Part shown: positions 12,801-25,088 of the stretch, piece after piece
How the letters are laid out: each line of letters starts with the position of its first letter
Numbering within the stretch: the first letter of the stretch is position 1
Source: Scatophagus argus
Lineage: Eukaryota; Chordata; Actinopteri; Scatophagidae
Length of the DNA: 64,000 nucleotides
Reading direction: 5' to 3'
Assembly: GCF_020382885.2 (NCBI RefSeq)
Contig: NC_058504.1
Coordinates: forward strand, 10,468,519 to 10,532,518
Made by a program: the position numbers and the translations under genes
Notes under the pieces: generated by a model
Told to the model about the DNA's origin: nothing
The model's database searches: none
The model's input: the letters and a program-made list of their open reading frames with translations, nothing else

Positions 12801-15545
12801 AGCCCACGCCCACCTGGACACGCCCCGTCGCGAGCCCTGGCTGTTCGGTCCAGAGAACACTGCGCTGATCCGCGAGGCAGTGCGTCAGCGCTACACCCTC
12901 CTGCCCTACTGGTACCAGCAGTTCTACCACGCACACCAGACTGGAGAGCCCATCATGAGGTGAGGGCTGGATGGGAGACATTGTTTGTGTTTGTGTCTCT
13001 TTCATGTGCATGCATCATATACAGATATCTGTATCTGCCTGTCTTGGATGTCTGTAATTGTAGTAATTTTACTCTGGCTTTTTGCCGTACCCGCAGTACT
13101 TACTATAAATAATTGTAAACTTGATTTAACCTTTGCTAGCAAAGCATATAGAAAAAGACCAACCCCATAACAACATAATTTGTAAGCTCAAACAATGCAT
13201 CAGGCTAGTTAATTTTTCATTTTCTAATTACACATGTCAGATTTCAGTAATGCTCTTTATAATATTGTGTGTGTTTCGCTGTTGCAGACCGCTGTGGGTG
13301 GAGTATCCTCAGGATCCTGCTACTTTCGCTGTGGATGACGAGTACTTGATCGGTTAGATACAAGACACTAAAACTTAAATGTTTTTCCTCTGCCAAGTTT
13401 GAACCAGTCCATTAAGAGATGTGTTTGTGAGTTTAGTTAGAAATCTTCTTCAAAAAAAAACAAAAGCTCTCTGCTGGTAAAAGTTGCCTACGTTTAGGGA
13501 TCGAACTAATAACTGCACTGCTGTTGTTGTCGTCACATAATGATGGCAAAATGTGTTGCATGTGGATCACCTCTGTTTAGTGTGCTAACAGCCAAGGAAC
13601 AAGAGGATTAAATTGGAATGGAAAGTTGAATTTTAGTTATTAGTTATCACAGGAACTAATGTTACTGCAGAAGTGGTACTTGCAGAAGCAGTTAGAAACA
13701 GTTATTTGAAGCTGACAGTGTTTAACTGCTGCTGCAGGGAGAGACTTGTTGGTGCACCCAGTTACTGAGGAGGGAGCCAGGGGAGTCACTGCCTACCTAC
13801 CAGGCAAAGATGAGGTAAGAGGACACAGTTACTTCATCATTCTGGTGTTGACTCGTTCTTTTTATAGGACATTGTGTCAGTAACATGACAAGGTTAAGGT
13901 TTCCTCTGTCTTTTGAAGAAATCCTGTCTTTATCTGTTTTTCCTCAGGTTTGGTTTGACGTCCACACTTTCCAGAAGCACAATGGAGCCCAGAATCTTTA
14001 CATCCCCGTCACCATGAGCTCCGTAAGACACAAAAAGAAGTGTTTTAAAGGATTTGCTGATAATTTACAATTACAGATTTCTACATTTCACATCAGTTAC
14101 TATTTATCCTCCTCCTTTTACTCTCCTCTGGTTTTAACATGAACCTGACTGTCTTCTTTTCAGATCCCTGTGTTCCAGCGTGGCGGCTCTATTATTCCCA
14201 GGAAGCTTCGGGTTCGCAGATCCTCCAAATGCATGGAGCACGATCCCTACACTTTATTTGTGGCCCTTAACTTCCAGGTAACTCAGTTGTACAAACTGTT
14301 ATGATGGCTGCGAGACACAGCTATCACTCAGTGCTATTTTGACAAGTTTGCATTCCAAGTTGCAGTGTTATTGATATTCTGATCTTTGTCTGACAGAGAA
14401 CTGCAGAGGGGGTGCTCTACATAGACGACGGCCACACCTTCAACTATGAAAAGAAGGATTTCATCCACAGGAGACTGTCTTTTGCCAACAACATCCTCTC
14501 CTCTGAGTGAGTGATGAATATTCTCTGTGTTTTGTTTTAGTTCAGTATAAAATTTGCCTCTTAAAGAAAAAAAAAATGGGATAAAAGCAAAGGAAAACAG
14601 CAACACTATGAATGGGAATAAGTGCATAAGTTAAGAGGGGAAACATTTGATTTGCATCAAAGTGGTCATTTTATCATTTCAAAATTGTAAAACCTCTAAA
14701 ATATTTCATCCACAGTAACTTGGCTCCAGATGCCCAGTTTTCCACTCGCTCTTGGATCGAACGCATCGTCATATTGGGTGCCAGTAAGCCCAGCAAGGTT
14801 ACCCTTAAGACTGCTGGTGAGTGCCACATGTAATGTCTCTCTCATATTAATTCTTGCAGTTTGACTCCTCCCAATCTACAAACTGAATGCTCCTCAGCGG
14901 CATCTGTTAAATGGCCTCCAGCTGTTTCACAAGAGGCTGTTTGAACAGGTTTTATAACCCTGAATTTAAACGTACTTCAGTCTAGTGGGGAACAACCCTC
15001 CCACTAACCTTAAGTTTAATTCGTGTTAACAGAATTTTAGAAAGAGGTTGTTCCTAAGTAGTTTCTCTTTCTCTCTCAGTACCTAAGACAATGTGAAAGT
15101 GAATCTGCCCTTCTGTGTGCCAAATTTTTTAAAAGAAAATGGTTCATTGCTCATTTTGGCTTCCCAGGTGCCCTTTATTTTTAGCTGCTCATGTACCAAC
15201 ACACCAACTGCTGCCAAAACTTCCTCAGGTTTTTAATAGGGAGTGTTTTTGCTTGGTCTTGAACCATTTTTTTGTGGACAACTAAACTTTATGTGCATGT
15301 GAACTTCTTCAAACTGAGGGCTGAAGTTCTTCTTATGTGAGATCTTAGAGACCCGTGCTGGGAAGAGATTCACATGCCTTTTTTTCCCACCTCAAATGGT
15401 CTACTTTCTCCAATACTGTTTCTTCTTTGCTGTAGATGGTCAGGAGAGCCAGCTGGAGTTTGAGTTTGATGCCTCCATGTCAGTGCTGACCCTGCGTAAG
15501 CCAGGCATGAATGCAGGGGTGGACTGGACTGTTACTCTTCAGTAA
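3831..15545 (+). CDS. ganab: Neutral alpha-glucosidase AB (ER glucosidase II, alpha subunit)
   Basis: Glucosidase II alpha (GH31) trims the two inner alpha-1,3-linked glucoses from N-glycans in the ER lumen, paired with the PRKCSH beta subunit, and so feeds the calnexin cycle. Exons: 3831-3850, 4661-4762, 4881-4989, 5308-5435, 5931-6110, 6273-6338, 8412-8469, 8576-8657, 8771-8867, 8964-9144, 9248-9401, 9856-10091, 10204-10330, 10514-10593, 10933-11073, 11566-11662, 11838-11939, 12716-12959, 13288-13352, 13738-13814, 13948-14022, 14164-14277, 14397-14506, 14716-14816, 15436-15545. The sum is 2856 nt, 951 residues (human 944/966). A hydrophobic signal peptide ([18 protein letters not shown]) follows seven residues from exon 1; the second ATG at 4662 could also initiate. 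The nucleophile is Asp551 in [10 protein letters not shown] (codon 10963-10965). The acid/base is Asp626 in [11 protein letters not shown]. The ASQEx KDEL-type signal is absent, as expected, since retention is through the beta subunit. Confidence 0.97.
6273..6338 (+). other. ganab: ganab 66-nt cassette exon (exon 6)
   Basis: This 66-nt exon encodes 22 residues containing [20 protein letters not shown]. It is a multiple of three, and the flanking phases match when it is skipped: the AC of exon 5 joins the T of exon 7 to give Thr. It corresponds to the segment ([20 protein letters not shown] in my memory) that separates the two human GANAB isoforms of 944 and 966 residues. Optional splicing is therefore likely here too. 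Seen: exon, borders, phase. Inferred: alternative use. Confidence 0.75.
6339..8411 (+). other. ganab intron 6, about 2.1 kb, nothing coding seen
   Basis: This is the longest ganab intron. It contains a short tandem duplication around 6615-6660 (two copies of ATCATCCAGATCATGAAA separated by a few bases) and an A-rich run near 7660-7690. The small open frames in it have no recognisable protein content and are treated as chance. Confidence 0.6.
11417..11475. repeat. Nearly perfect 29-bp inverted repeat with 1-nt spacer
   Basis: The left arm 11417-11445 and right arm 11447-11475 are complementary at 27 of 29 positions with a single T between them, so the RNA would fold into a long hairpin and the DNA could extrude a cruciform. 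The arm ends with the palindromic tip GATGATC-T-GATCATC. A partial third copy of the tip (AATGATCTGATCATTCTGTCA) lies just upstream at about 11390-11410. It sits in ganab intron 15. No transposon end or known ncRNA motif was recognised. Confidence 0.85.
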
Positions 15546-16724
15546 CAGTGGAGTCGCAGGAGCCGGAGGAGAAGATGACTGAACTGGACTGAGCAGGAGG
15601 AGAGAACCCATAACAAGGCGCTGATACCTACAGCTAATTAAAGCAAGACAACAGGATAGCCACCATGGAAAATAAGACATAAGCACACACACACAACACA
15701 TGCTTAAACCCATGTAGACCTGTTAGTCAAACTGAGCCACATGTCTTTGCCATGTCCCTCTTCTGTTTAGTCACACTGTAATAACTGACAAAAAAGGTTA
15801 CTGCTAGATAGATCATCGTGTTTGTCACATTTTTCAGATAGATGACAACTGAACAACTTAAATCTTGTCATTGTATTGGATCATTGTGGTTGAGAAAGAC
15901 ACTTTTTTTTTCTTTTTTGTCCACTTGGTTGTCCATAAAGTCTGCCTCAGACAAAAGATCACTGTGGGGATTTTTTTGTTTGTTTTTTTCCCAATTTAAA
16001 ATGAAGGTTCACATTCAAAGCACGCGCTCCACCTGCTGGTGATTCCCCCTTATCTGTTTCTGACTTGACACCTTCAAAAATTCATTCCATCCCCCTTTTA
16101 AGCCAAGCACTTCAATCAACTAAGCACTCGACTGTCTTTATTCATGTCACATTTCATAAATTCGGGGAGGTTGTTAAACTGAGAGGGGATTTTCTGTTCT
16201 TCTGAACAAACTTGGCAATGGGAATCACTTCAGGGGGGCTGAACCACTGATGTTTGTGGATCATCCTGTCAGCGTGCTTTCTGTGTTTTATCGAGTTTGT
16301 TTTCTCAGCCTTGTTTACTAGATTATTTTTAATGCACTTGAGGAAGAGTGAGAACTTATAAGTTTAGACTTTCATGTATTACTAGATGTGAGATGAAGAC
16401 TGTCCAGGATTTCCAGCGTGTCTAATGTTTCATTAAAAAGTACCCATTTTCTATAGTTTATACAAAAGGAAATTCTAAATGCATACTGAGCAGGTGTGAA
16501 TAATCAAGTGATTCTCTGGACATCGGATTGAGTCCTGACTAGTCAAATCATCCCACCTTTTAGCAGTTTTGTCGTTCTTTGATTTTGTCTCCTTGATTGT
16601 TTTTATGATCATAAATGTCCATGTTGCTACAATTTTGTTGGTATTGGCTTGAAGTGGTGGAAATGCAAGTTTCAGCTGTCAATCAAATTTGTCAGATGTA
16701 CTCTAAAAGATGAGACCAAGTGAA

Positions 16725-16730
16725 AATAAA
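16725..16730 (+). terminator. ganab polyadenylation signal (AATAAA)
   Basis: This AATAAA lies 1.18 kb after the ganab stop, in an otherwise non-coding stretch (15546-16750) that reads as a 3' UTR. From 16751 to about 17100 I see no gene, only AT-rich intergenic sequence. Confidence 0.55.
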
Positions 16731-17110
16731 GTTGACCAAATGTAGAAGTCTGGTTTTGATTCAATTAAGAGTTTGTTCCTAACTGCACTTTCTGTTCTTA
16801 TTTAGTGAAGTCTTTGCCTAGTGGAGAACATAAAATGCTACATTTATGACCAAATATAATTACAAAAAGCTGAAAAATCATTAGATTCATGAACATTTAT
16901 GTAGCAGATAATACTTCTACAAGTTGAGCAATCTATAAAAGGTAACATTTGTGTTACTGTAATATGTAAAGTAAAACTCATGACTTCAAATTGATAAGTA
17001 TTCTAAACTTGAAGAAAATTTTACACAGCTGATCACTACATACACAGTGCCAAAACCAGTGGGGTTTTGTGTCCAAATTTCACAGTTTTTATTTCAGAGC
17101 AACTCCTTTC

Positions 17111-17158
17111 ATTGGCGTCTTGTCGCGCGTGAATGACGTCAGAGAACCGTTTTCCATC
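17111..17158 (+). promoter_or_regulatory. prpf39 core promoter with palindromic CRE
   Basis: A perfect CRE palindrome TGACGTCA lies at 17134-17141, only 18 bases before the prpf39 ATG. An inverted CCAAT box (ATTGG) is at 17111-17115 and a CGCG-rich segment lies between them. Such CRE/CCAAT pairs are typical of TATA-less housekeeping promoters. The 5' UTR must be very short if transcription starts downstream of the CRE, or the CRE lies in the leader. Confidence 0.5.
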
Positions 17159-20100
17159 ATGGCGGCGGAAGGCTGTGAGGAGCTGAGCGGCAACGGGGAG
17201 CTTTCTTCAGGTAGTTTGATGTACCTTAATGAATTTACAATACACAGTTTTGTTGTTTCGCGGTTACTGCTGTGGTTATTTTTCATCTGCAAGCATTTTG
17301 AATAAATAAACCGAGTATGCCTGTTTTAAGGGAAAGCATGAAAAGCTAAGCTAGGCTAACGTGATTTCAACACATCGCGAAACAGCACAGTGTTATGTTG
17401 AATGACTTAAACTAACTTTCCTTCCTGTGTTTAAGTAAGTGTCCTGCGGCTGCTTGTCGCTTTTCACCACAAATATATCGGAAGTTTTAAAGTCAGCGAC
17501 AACCAACCAGTGAGCTTTTTATGAATGAAACGTAGCTCTGCAGGTGTATACAGGTGGTGTTTCAAGAAAGAAAAACGATTAGATGTTTTCGTCATGTGTG
17601 CATCACCAGCCTCGGGCAATGATTAATGTACCCCCATGTTTGACTGCTCAATGTGATCTGTAAAGACTGAGTTTTTATAAAATCACTCATAGCAATTAAA
17701 AACTATTTGGATTTACTGCTACTCTGTAATTCTGATAAATGTTGCATGCGTATATGCAGATGTGTGGGTTTTTCACCCATGGCGGTTGCTGTTGTGTTAG
17801 GACCACTAGAGGTCCTTTTCCACAAAACTGTTGAGGCACAGAGGACCTTAAAACTTGAATGAATGAATGAATGAATGACATCACATTACAATCATGTGGC
17901 CAGTAGTGTATTTTTGTTGTTTTATGCATTTAGTCTGCCAACAAACTGGATGTCATGAAAATTTCCCAAACAAATGGCTAACAATATAGCAATATGTTCA
18001 GTAGTTCTTCTTGTTTTATCATTTACTAAGTAAGAGGGGAAAAAAGAAAACAGCAGCACTCAAGTGTCTGTGTTTCCTTTGCTACCGCACCCCAGAAAAT
18101 AGTCAAGTTAAGGGGATTTGGTAGGAAACGTGTTGTGAAGTTCAAGACATTTTATCATGCAGCCATGTCAGTGCAATCTGGTGAAGTTGAAGCAAGTATT
18201 AACTTCTCAGTCATTTATTTCTTAGTAGCATTAGCTGTGTTATGTTGAAATTAGTTTTTGATCCACAGGTTGGGGGTATGTTAAAATGGCTTGCTGTGAC
18301 ATTGTTGTGCTTTTGTAATGTCCCAATTAGCTTTATAAAAATCTGTCCAAAGTTAAGGCTGAAAAGTAGTAGTAAACAAGTGGGACTTGCCTGTGTAATG
18401 CTCTTCAGTTATGTCTGTGAAGATTCTCAGTCATCAGTCATGGTGTATATAAACGTTTATCTGAAGGCAGCTGGACTTGCTTGAGATTCTTGAAGATGTT
18501 TCACTTCTCATCCATGAGGCCTCTTTAATTCTGGAAGACCTGGCAGAACTCAGTGCACAACTCAAGCAAGTCCAGTTGTTTTTGCAGCAACCTTTAGCCA
18601 TTCAGTTATGTAAATGATGTGTCTTACTTAGGAATATTTTACCATCTTCCCTCTTTAGCCATGGAGACTTGTGAGAGTCCTGCATTGCCTCCAACTGACA
18701 TGACAGAAATGTCGGAAGAGAATGGTGGTGCCACTGAGGCTCATGAGGCTCATGAGGCCCATGAGGCCCATGAGGCTCACGTGGCCCTTGAGGCTCACGT
18801 GGCCCATGAGGCTCACGTAGGCCCGGACCCAGATTCCTTCTCCATGCCCCGAGCCGCAGAAGATGAGGAGGGAGAACTGCCCGCAGACTTTGAGCGTCTG
18901 TGGAAGGCTGCCCATGACAATCCTCAAGACTTCACCAGCTGGACCGACCTGCTGCAGTACTGTGAGCAAGAGGTGCGTGTACGAGCTGTCGTCCCTCAGT
19001 AATGATGCATTACCACCTTCAACTTGAAATATTGACTTCTAGCGCCCCCTTGAGGCCACAAAACGTGTTGGTCTGTAAGCTTGCTTGAGGGCTTAATTTT
19101 TCTGTCATCTGTTCAGAGTCACGTCACAGCATCACGCAGAGCACTAGAGGCTTTCCTCTCTCGATACCCGCTCTGTTACGGCTACTGGAAGAAATTTGCT
19201 GATCTGGAGCGCCGCGCTGGGTACAACAACAAAGCAGAGGAGGTAAAACCTGAGATTTTATAATTCTGTCTCTTTTCTTATCCACACCATTAAGATTAAT
19301 TTTAAGCTTGTTAAGTGTTTTTCACAAATTTTTATGAGCTAATGAATATGATTGTGGTGTGTTGTGTTAGGTGTGTGTTCAGGGTCTCCAAGTAATCCCT
19401 CTGAGTGTAGATCTGTGGATCCACTACATCAATCTGCTGCTGGGAACACTAGACATGAACCTGCCTGAGTCGCCCCAACGGATTCGCAGGTAAATTAATG
19501 TCTGTGAGTTTCAAGGCCCTGCCAGTTTACCTTCTGGAGCATTTACAGCTCAGATATACTAATAAAGTTTGAAAAAAATTAAAGGAAGAAGCAAAGACTT
19601 TTCTGTTTCTGAAAGTTGTTTTTATCGTTTTGTTTTCCGACCTCATCCCTCAGTGTGTTTGAGGATGCAATTCAGGCTGCAGGTCTGGACTTCCACTCAG
19701 ATCGGCTTTGGGATCTTTATGTTGAGTGGGAGAAGGAGCAGGGGAACATGAGGAACGCAGCAGCCGTCCTGGACAGAGTTCTCAAAGTCCCCACTCAGCT
19801 CTACAACACCCACTATGACAAGTAAGACCACACAAATATGGACCGTGTGTGTAAGTCAGTCTGCATTTCTTGAAGTAAACTTATAACAGAAAGAATATTG
19901 ATGTAAAGTGTTATTGTGTGCTGTTGTGACGATGGTGCTTTCACTCACACGGGGCTCGCCATTAAATCAACATACTGTTGTGATCTTTTAAATATCCTCA
20001 TCTTGCTCGAGCTTATTCCATTTTTCGCTCCCATTAATCTCATTTTGCATCCCGCTTCGTCTTCACTGCTGCCCTCACCGTCAGGTTCAAGGAACACCTG

Positions 20101-23100
20101 AACAGCCACGAGCCCAAAGAAGTGCTTTCCCCCGAGGAGTACGAGGAGCTCAGGTCGTTATGCCGGCAGAGTCAAAAAGCAGAGCGTGCTGAACAGGCCC
20201 AGGAGGAGGAGCAGGAGAGACCGCCGGGGGAGGAGGAGCCTGCCACACCTGAGGGCACAGACACCGTGAGTAACTTCTGACTGCCTCACACTCATCCCTA
20301 ACAGGATTTTGACAGGATGGGAAGTTGATGTATGTACTATTGAAACATAAGTTACAGTGATTATTTTTATGATTTCTGCTCTCTCTGTTCAGGAGGAATT
20401 GATGCAGAGGATCAGGGAACAAGTGCTGGTTCACAGGGACAAAGTATACCAGGACAATGAGGGAGAAGTTCGCAAGAGATGGCACTTTGAAGACGCTGTG
20501 AGCTTTTGTCTCTTTATACTCCACTTGCATGACAACAAAATCATATTCCAGTGTGACCGATTTTCCTGGTTGGTTGGAAGGTTGAATAGTATTTGTTTGA
20601 TAGTGTTTGATAGTATTTGAAGAAAACCATACTGTACTTATTTTGAGGAGTAACGACATGTTTTATGAAAACTTTTTTTTTTTTTTTAATTTGGTAAAAG
20701 AAGCCAAACTCAAATTTTTAATGTCGTCTGAAAGAATTTATTTGTACGAGAACTTTGCCTCAATCCAAATTCTTATTTAAATCAGACGAAGCTTTCCATA
20801 AGCACCGGCTGACCACCAAACAGCCGAGTACTAATGAGCCATCTCTACAACACATTGCAAACACGCACCTGTCATTGACTTATTTCTCCTGCTTTGTGTG
20901 TAGCAAAGTGAACGTTCTTAAATCATACCTACTTATTGCCCACTGGGTAGGCAAACTGAGGTTCAGTATCCAGACCTTTTTGAAAACTGAAATCCAAAGT
21001 CTCAGTGAGTCTGCCTTTGTGCTCAAGGCCGAAGACAGTGTTAATGCTTGATGTCTTTTCTTCTTAAATCGGCGTTTGCAGTTTTACAGCATGTGAATTT
21101 GATTTGATTTTCTTATTAATATTTTGTTGTTGTATTCGTTGAACTGACTACGCACTTTGTCTACTGCCTACTTCAACAACCGATGTCTCTTTTTGTGATC
21201 TGTAGATCAAACGTCCGTATTTCCACGTCAAGCCGCTTGACCGCCTCCAGCTGCGGACCTGGCACTCCTACCTGGACTGGGAGATCGCTCAGCTGAGCAT
21301 GGACACAAAAGAGTCCAACCCAGGTGACATCATAACTAAGATTTTATTTTTATATAACTAAGAGTTTTATATGCTGATACAAATTTATGTTCACACCTGA
21401 AAGTGACCACAGCTCCGATAACCATTGTCTCCGACTAGATCCAAACCAGACAGCCACAGAGGGGTCAGAGGTCGAAGCCCAGCCTCAGGAAAGATCAGAG
21501 GATGCTGCAGTTGCCCATGACGACTACAGGGTTCGCATCCTCTTTGAGCGCTGCCTGATCGCCTGTGCTCTTTATGAGGAGTTCTGGACCAGGGTAAGGA
21601 GACTGGTGTGTTTGTGTGAGCCCCATAATTTAGTGAAAGCATACTGACATTTTAGTGCATATTAATGTCTAGTGTGCATGTGTCTTGTGTATGTTGTTCA
21701 GTACGCTCAGTACCTGGAGTCGCAGAGTGTTGAGGAGGCGCGAGCTGTTTTCAAACGAGCCTGTGAAATCCACTTGACGTACAAACCCAACATCCACATG
21801 CACTGGGCCACCTTTGAGGAGAGGCACGGTACGGCAAAACATGCTGCGCAAACCCAGCTTTGTTCTCTCTCCATTTTATTGGAAATGTGACATACCCTGA
21901 AAAGTCTTGCTTTGTCCCACGTACTTTCAGGACTTGTTTAAGTAGTCTGTTTAAGTTTCTGTTTGCGTTTTCGGTTACTCAGCAGCACATGAAGTGTGAC
22001 AGAAGTCTTGAATGTATTTCCTTCCTTTGCAAGCTGATATTTTTGAACTTGCAAATAAAATGTTTAAAAATATTGCTATTTGCCATAAATCATAAGGTAC
22101 CTTTAACAGTCAACATGTTCATCTTGTAGAATCTAATACAGCAGGCTAATTTCAATAGTTGCTGAGTGTCACTGAGGTGTTTAAAGTTTGTCGCCTCTGA
22201 TGTTCTTGCATTAGAAAGGTTTATCTTCCTCCATATATTTAAAATGAGTAGAAACACTTTGTTAGAAAGCCATCTGTATTTTGTAGCCACCCCACTCATG
22301 AAACTCCTTTATGTTCGCGATCAGGTGACTTAAACGAGGCCCGACGAGTGCTGGAGGCCCTGGAGAAAACCCTACCAGGGCTGGCGGTGGTTCTTCTTCG
22401 CAGGGTTGCTTTAGAGAGACGAGCAGGCCAGCTGGACCAATCGGAGGCCTTGCTGCAGGAGGCGGTGGATAAATCCAAAGAGAAGCCTACGTTACACGCT
22501 TTCTACTCCATCAAGTTGGCTCGTCTGCTGCTGAAACTGGGCAGGAACCCCAGCCGAGCCCGCAGGGTTTTACAGGAGGCTCTGGAGATCAGTCCGGTGA
22601 GAGAAGTAACCAACACCTGCAAATATTTTAGCCACTGACGCCATGACAGACTTTTGATTTGTCTCCTCTGAGCTCATCGTGCTAAAAAATGTGAATGTAG
22701 TTCTGCTGTAAAAATCCTGCTCTATTTTCTGTGACACAATTTATCCCACAAACGACCAGATATAAAACCACGACAACAGCTCTAAAAGGTCTACATCAGA
22801 CTTTTGTTTTTCAGTCAGAAGAATAAGAATCCGGTTTATTGGCTGAGTATGTTGGTACACAAAAGGAATTTGTTTTGGCTGGTGATGTCTCTTTAGCGAT
22901 AAGGCAATATAAGCTCAATTTACACCACATGTACAATAAAAACACTGTACATGTTACAGTAGATGTGTTCTCTACTAATGAGGCAGCATGCAGAGTATGA
23001 GTGAACTGTTTAAAAGACAACCATGATGTACCAATGATGTGTCTCTGAGAAGTTGGGGGCTTGTGGTGTGTTGTTGGTACAGCAGCTGGCAGATCGGCCG

Positions 23101-25088
23101 TAGCTAGTAGCTCCTGTCAGTTGATGGAGCTCCATCCTTAAAAATCTGCAGACAAGAAGAAGACACTAGAAGTTAATTTTGCAAAAATAAAAAATAAATA
23201 AATAAAATCCTCGGATTAGTCTAATCCTGTCCACAGTCTTAAGAATCTGTTCTGGCATTTTAAAGTACATTGTAGTAAAAAGTAGACACCAGACCAGGCT
23301 TTGCAGTTAAAAGCAAAACAGGGCTTACAGTTACACACTGGCCTGCTGTGTTGCCCTGGTGATCTTCTCTGCTAAGTGTTTGGACGTCTGTTTTGTTGTG
23401 CTGGCTTTTATAGGGACAACCACCGAACCACTTGCACCAAAGAAATACTTTTGATTATAGACTGAAATATCTAAAGTGGAGGCGTCCTTCACTCCATGTT
23501 CTCACACGAGGATCACACCACAATCCTGATGGGGGGAAAAAAATAAAAAAGTGAGAAGATGCACAAAGCAAAACAGGAAAAACAGGAAACAGTCAGTAGT
23601 TAGTTCCATAACACACGCTCAGTTTGCACTTATCTTTGTTTATTCATGGCTCGACTGGGGGAAAAAAAAGACTTACCCATAGGATTATAATACCGGTAGG
23701 ATTTGGTTGGCTGTTCCATGTAATGTTATTATTCCCACCTCTTTCTTTACATCATCACATTTGCTGCATATGTGGGACACAGCAATTTAAATTCCATACA
23801 CACTTTGCGACATGCACTTTGTGTGCTACCGGCAAACTGAGGATGAACGTTCATGTTTGAAACTTGAGATGTAAAAAGCCTAAAACTTTGTCCTTAAGAT
23901 ACAGAGTAACTGACTCAATGTGTTCCCCATCAGGATAATGATAAACTGCACATGAACCTGTTGGAGCTGGAGGCATCGGGGGACCCCTGGGCCTCAGCTG
24001 AGGCAGTGCAGGAGTGTGTGACGCGAGCCCTGGCATCTCCCCTCACCCCACACACCAAGATCCTCTTCTCACAGAGAGGCCTGCAGTTCGCCGAGGACTA
24101 CAGCAACTCCATCCAGAGGTCAGAGTTCAACAGAAGCCTACTGGCAAATATTTTAAATCCAGCTGGTCATGTAAACTCTGATGGTACCCGACATATCATT
24201 CATCATCTTGTTGTTTTTTGTCTTATGCGTCCGTCCTCTGCAGTGTGCTGTCTGTGTATGAGGAGCACCAGAAACTGCTGAAAGAACTGGGTGGAACAAA
24301 GAGAGATGCAGAAAACGGGTGAGAGGGGAACAAATATCCCACTCAAGTTCAAAAGAAGGATGTCTTAACATGAAGTAGGGGGCTGCTTTTTCAGGGGTTG
24401 GGTTCAAATCCCAAAACTTTTCTCCATATAGTCTATTTGAATCTGGACAGAAATGGCTGCAAACTGTAGCCTGACTGGTATACAAACTGCTGGGCAGTAA
24501 TTCTCATTAAAGAATTTCCCTTCGGGGATAAATGAATAAAGGAATTCTGATAGTTACAGAGATAATTTGTTATTATTTGTTTTTAAGGGATGAGGACCCA
24601 GAGAAACTGAGCAAAGTTGACGACGGCTCTGCCGTTGCTGTGTCTGCACAAGGTCCACCTACCATGCCGCATGTCCCCATCACCACGCCACCTCCACCTG
24701 TGATGGGCGCCGACATGAGTGCACAGGCCGGCTACGGAGGATACAGCAGTTGGTACCAGGTAGGATATGGGATTTTTACACAATTTAAAAAAATAAAAAA
24801 GACATTTAAGTGGGCTTTAATGATTTGCAATAAAACTACAGTCCATATAAAATATATATTATGTGGCTAAAACAGGTCCACTTGGGTCTAACATCTGGGT
24901 TTAACAGCAAGCAAACAGACCCTATAGAAGGGTCAGCGTTGGGACACCACAGCACAGTACAGTTTGAGATGTTCGGTGAAGCTGATTGCCTGTTTGTTGT
25001 TGTGATTCTTTTCCAGCAACCACAGTACAGCAGCTACGGATACCAGAACACCTGGAACTACAACCAGGGCTACTATCCTCCCAGCTAA
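17159..25088 (+). CDS. prpf39: Pre-mRNA-processing factor 39
   Basis: PRPF39 is a HAT-repeat (half-a-TPR) protein that associates with U1 snRNP and influences 5' splice-site choice in the nucleus. Exons: 17159-17210, 18659-18972, 19117-19242, 19371-19489, 19654-19821, 20085-20265, 20393-20497, 21206-21323, 21439-21593, 21702-21828, 22325-22596, 23934-24118, 24244-24318, 24588-24759, 25017-25088. The sum is 2241 nt, 746 residues (human about 669). Start: ATGGCGGCGG just after the CRE. HAT-type helices include [70 protein letters not shown] and [13 protein letters not shown]. The C-terminus is Tyr/Gln/Asn-rich ([18 protein letters not shown]), as in vertebrate PRPF39. The N-terminus carries a Glu-Ala-His repeat. 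Neighbours are ganab (same strand) and ubxn1 (convergent). Confidence 0.95.
17211..18658 (+). other. prpf39 intron 1
   Basis: This 1.45-kb intron contains a GAAT tetranucleotide tract at about 17857-17879 and a dispersed repeat near its 3' end (listed separately). I see no other gene or RNA in it. Confidence 0.6.
18421..18600. repeat. Dispersed repeat fragment with internal inverted repeat
   Basis: CAGCTGGACTTGCTTGAG (18469-18486) recurs as its reverse complement CTCAAGCAAGTCCAGTTG (18563-18580). Between them is TTTCACTTCTCATCCATGAGG. I recall near-identical phrases in abundant fish retroelement (possibly Penelope-like) tails. It ends about 60 bases before prpf39 exon 2. Family assignment is uncertain. 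Confidence 0.45.
18736..18819 (+). repeat. prpf39: In-frame 9-bp repeat coding Glu-Ala-His units in prpf39
   Basis: GAGGCTCAT/GAGGCCCAT units repeat five times in a row (residues about 44-58). Degenerate units ([13 protein letters not shown]) follow to about residue 71. All are in frame with prpf39 exon 2. The synonymous GCT/GCC differences between units suggest some age, but such arrays usually vary in length between individuals. No such tract is expected in mammalian PRPF39. Confidence 0.85.
22815..23105. repeat. Probable retroelement fragment in prpf39 intron 11
   Basis: GGTTTATTGGCTGAGTATG followed by ACACAAAAGGAATTTGTTTT resembles a common fish LINE/SINE-associated segment (TTTATTGGCCAAGTATG...AAGGAATTTG). 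No reading frame is preserved. The rest of intron 11 (22597-23933) shows only A-rich tracts. Confidence 0.35.
24368..24550 (+). mobile_element. Possible tRNA-derived SINE fragment
   Basis: GGTTCAAATCCC at about 24400-24411 matches the Pol III B-box consensus (GGTTCRANNCC). About 110 bases later comes GAATTTCCCTTCGGGGATAA, a tail I associate with fish SINE/LINE 3' ends. It sits in prpf39 intron 13. The A box is not clear, so the copy is probably 5'-truncated or diverged. Confidence 0.45.

Noticed and set aside
18655-18969. 104-codon open frame on the minus strand of prpf39 exon 2
   Set aside because: It is the mirror of the in-frame 9-bp repeat; the plus-strand frame has matching splice phases and family homology.
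17211-24587. Intronic C/D-box snoRNA in prpf39, as I recall for the human gene
   Set aside because: I searched the introns by eye for TGATGA with a downstream CTGA and found no pair with a terminal stem. A covariance-model search could still find a diverged one.
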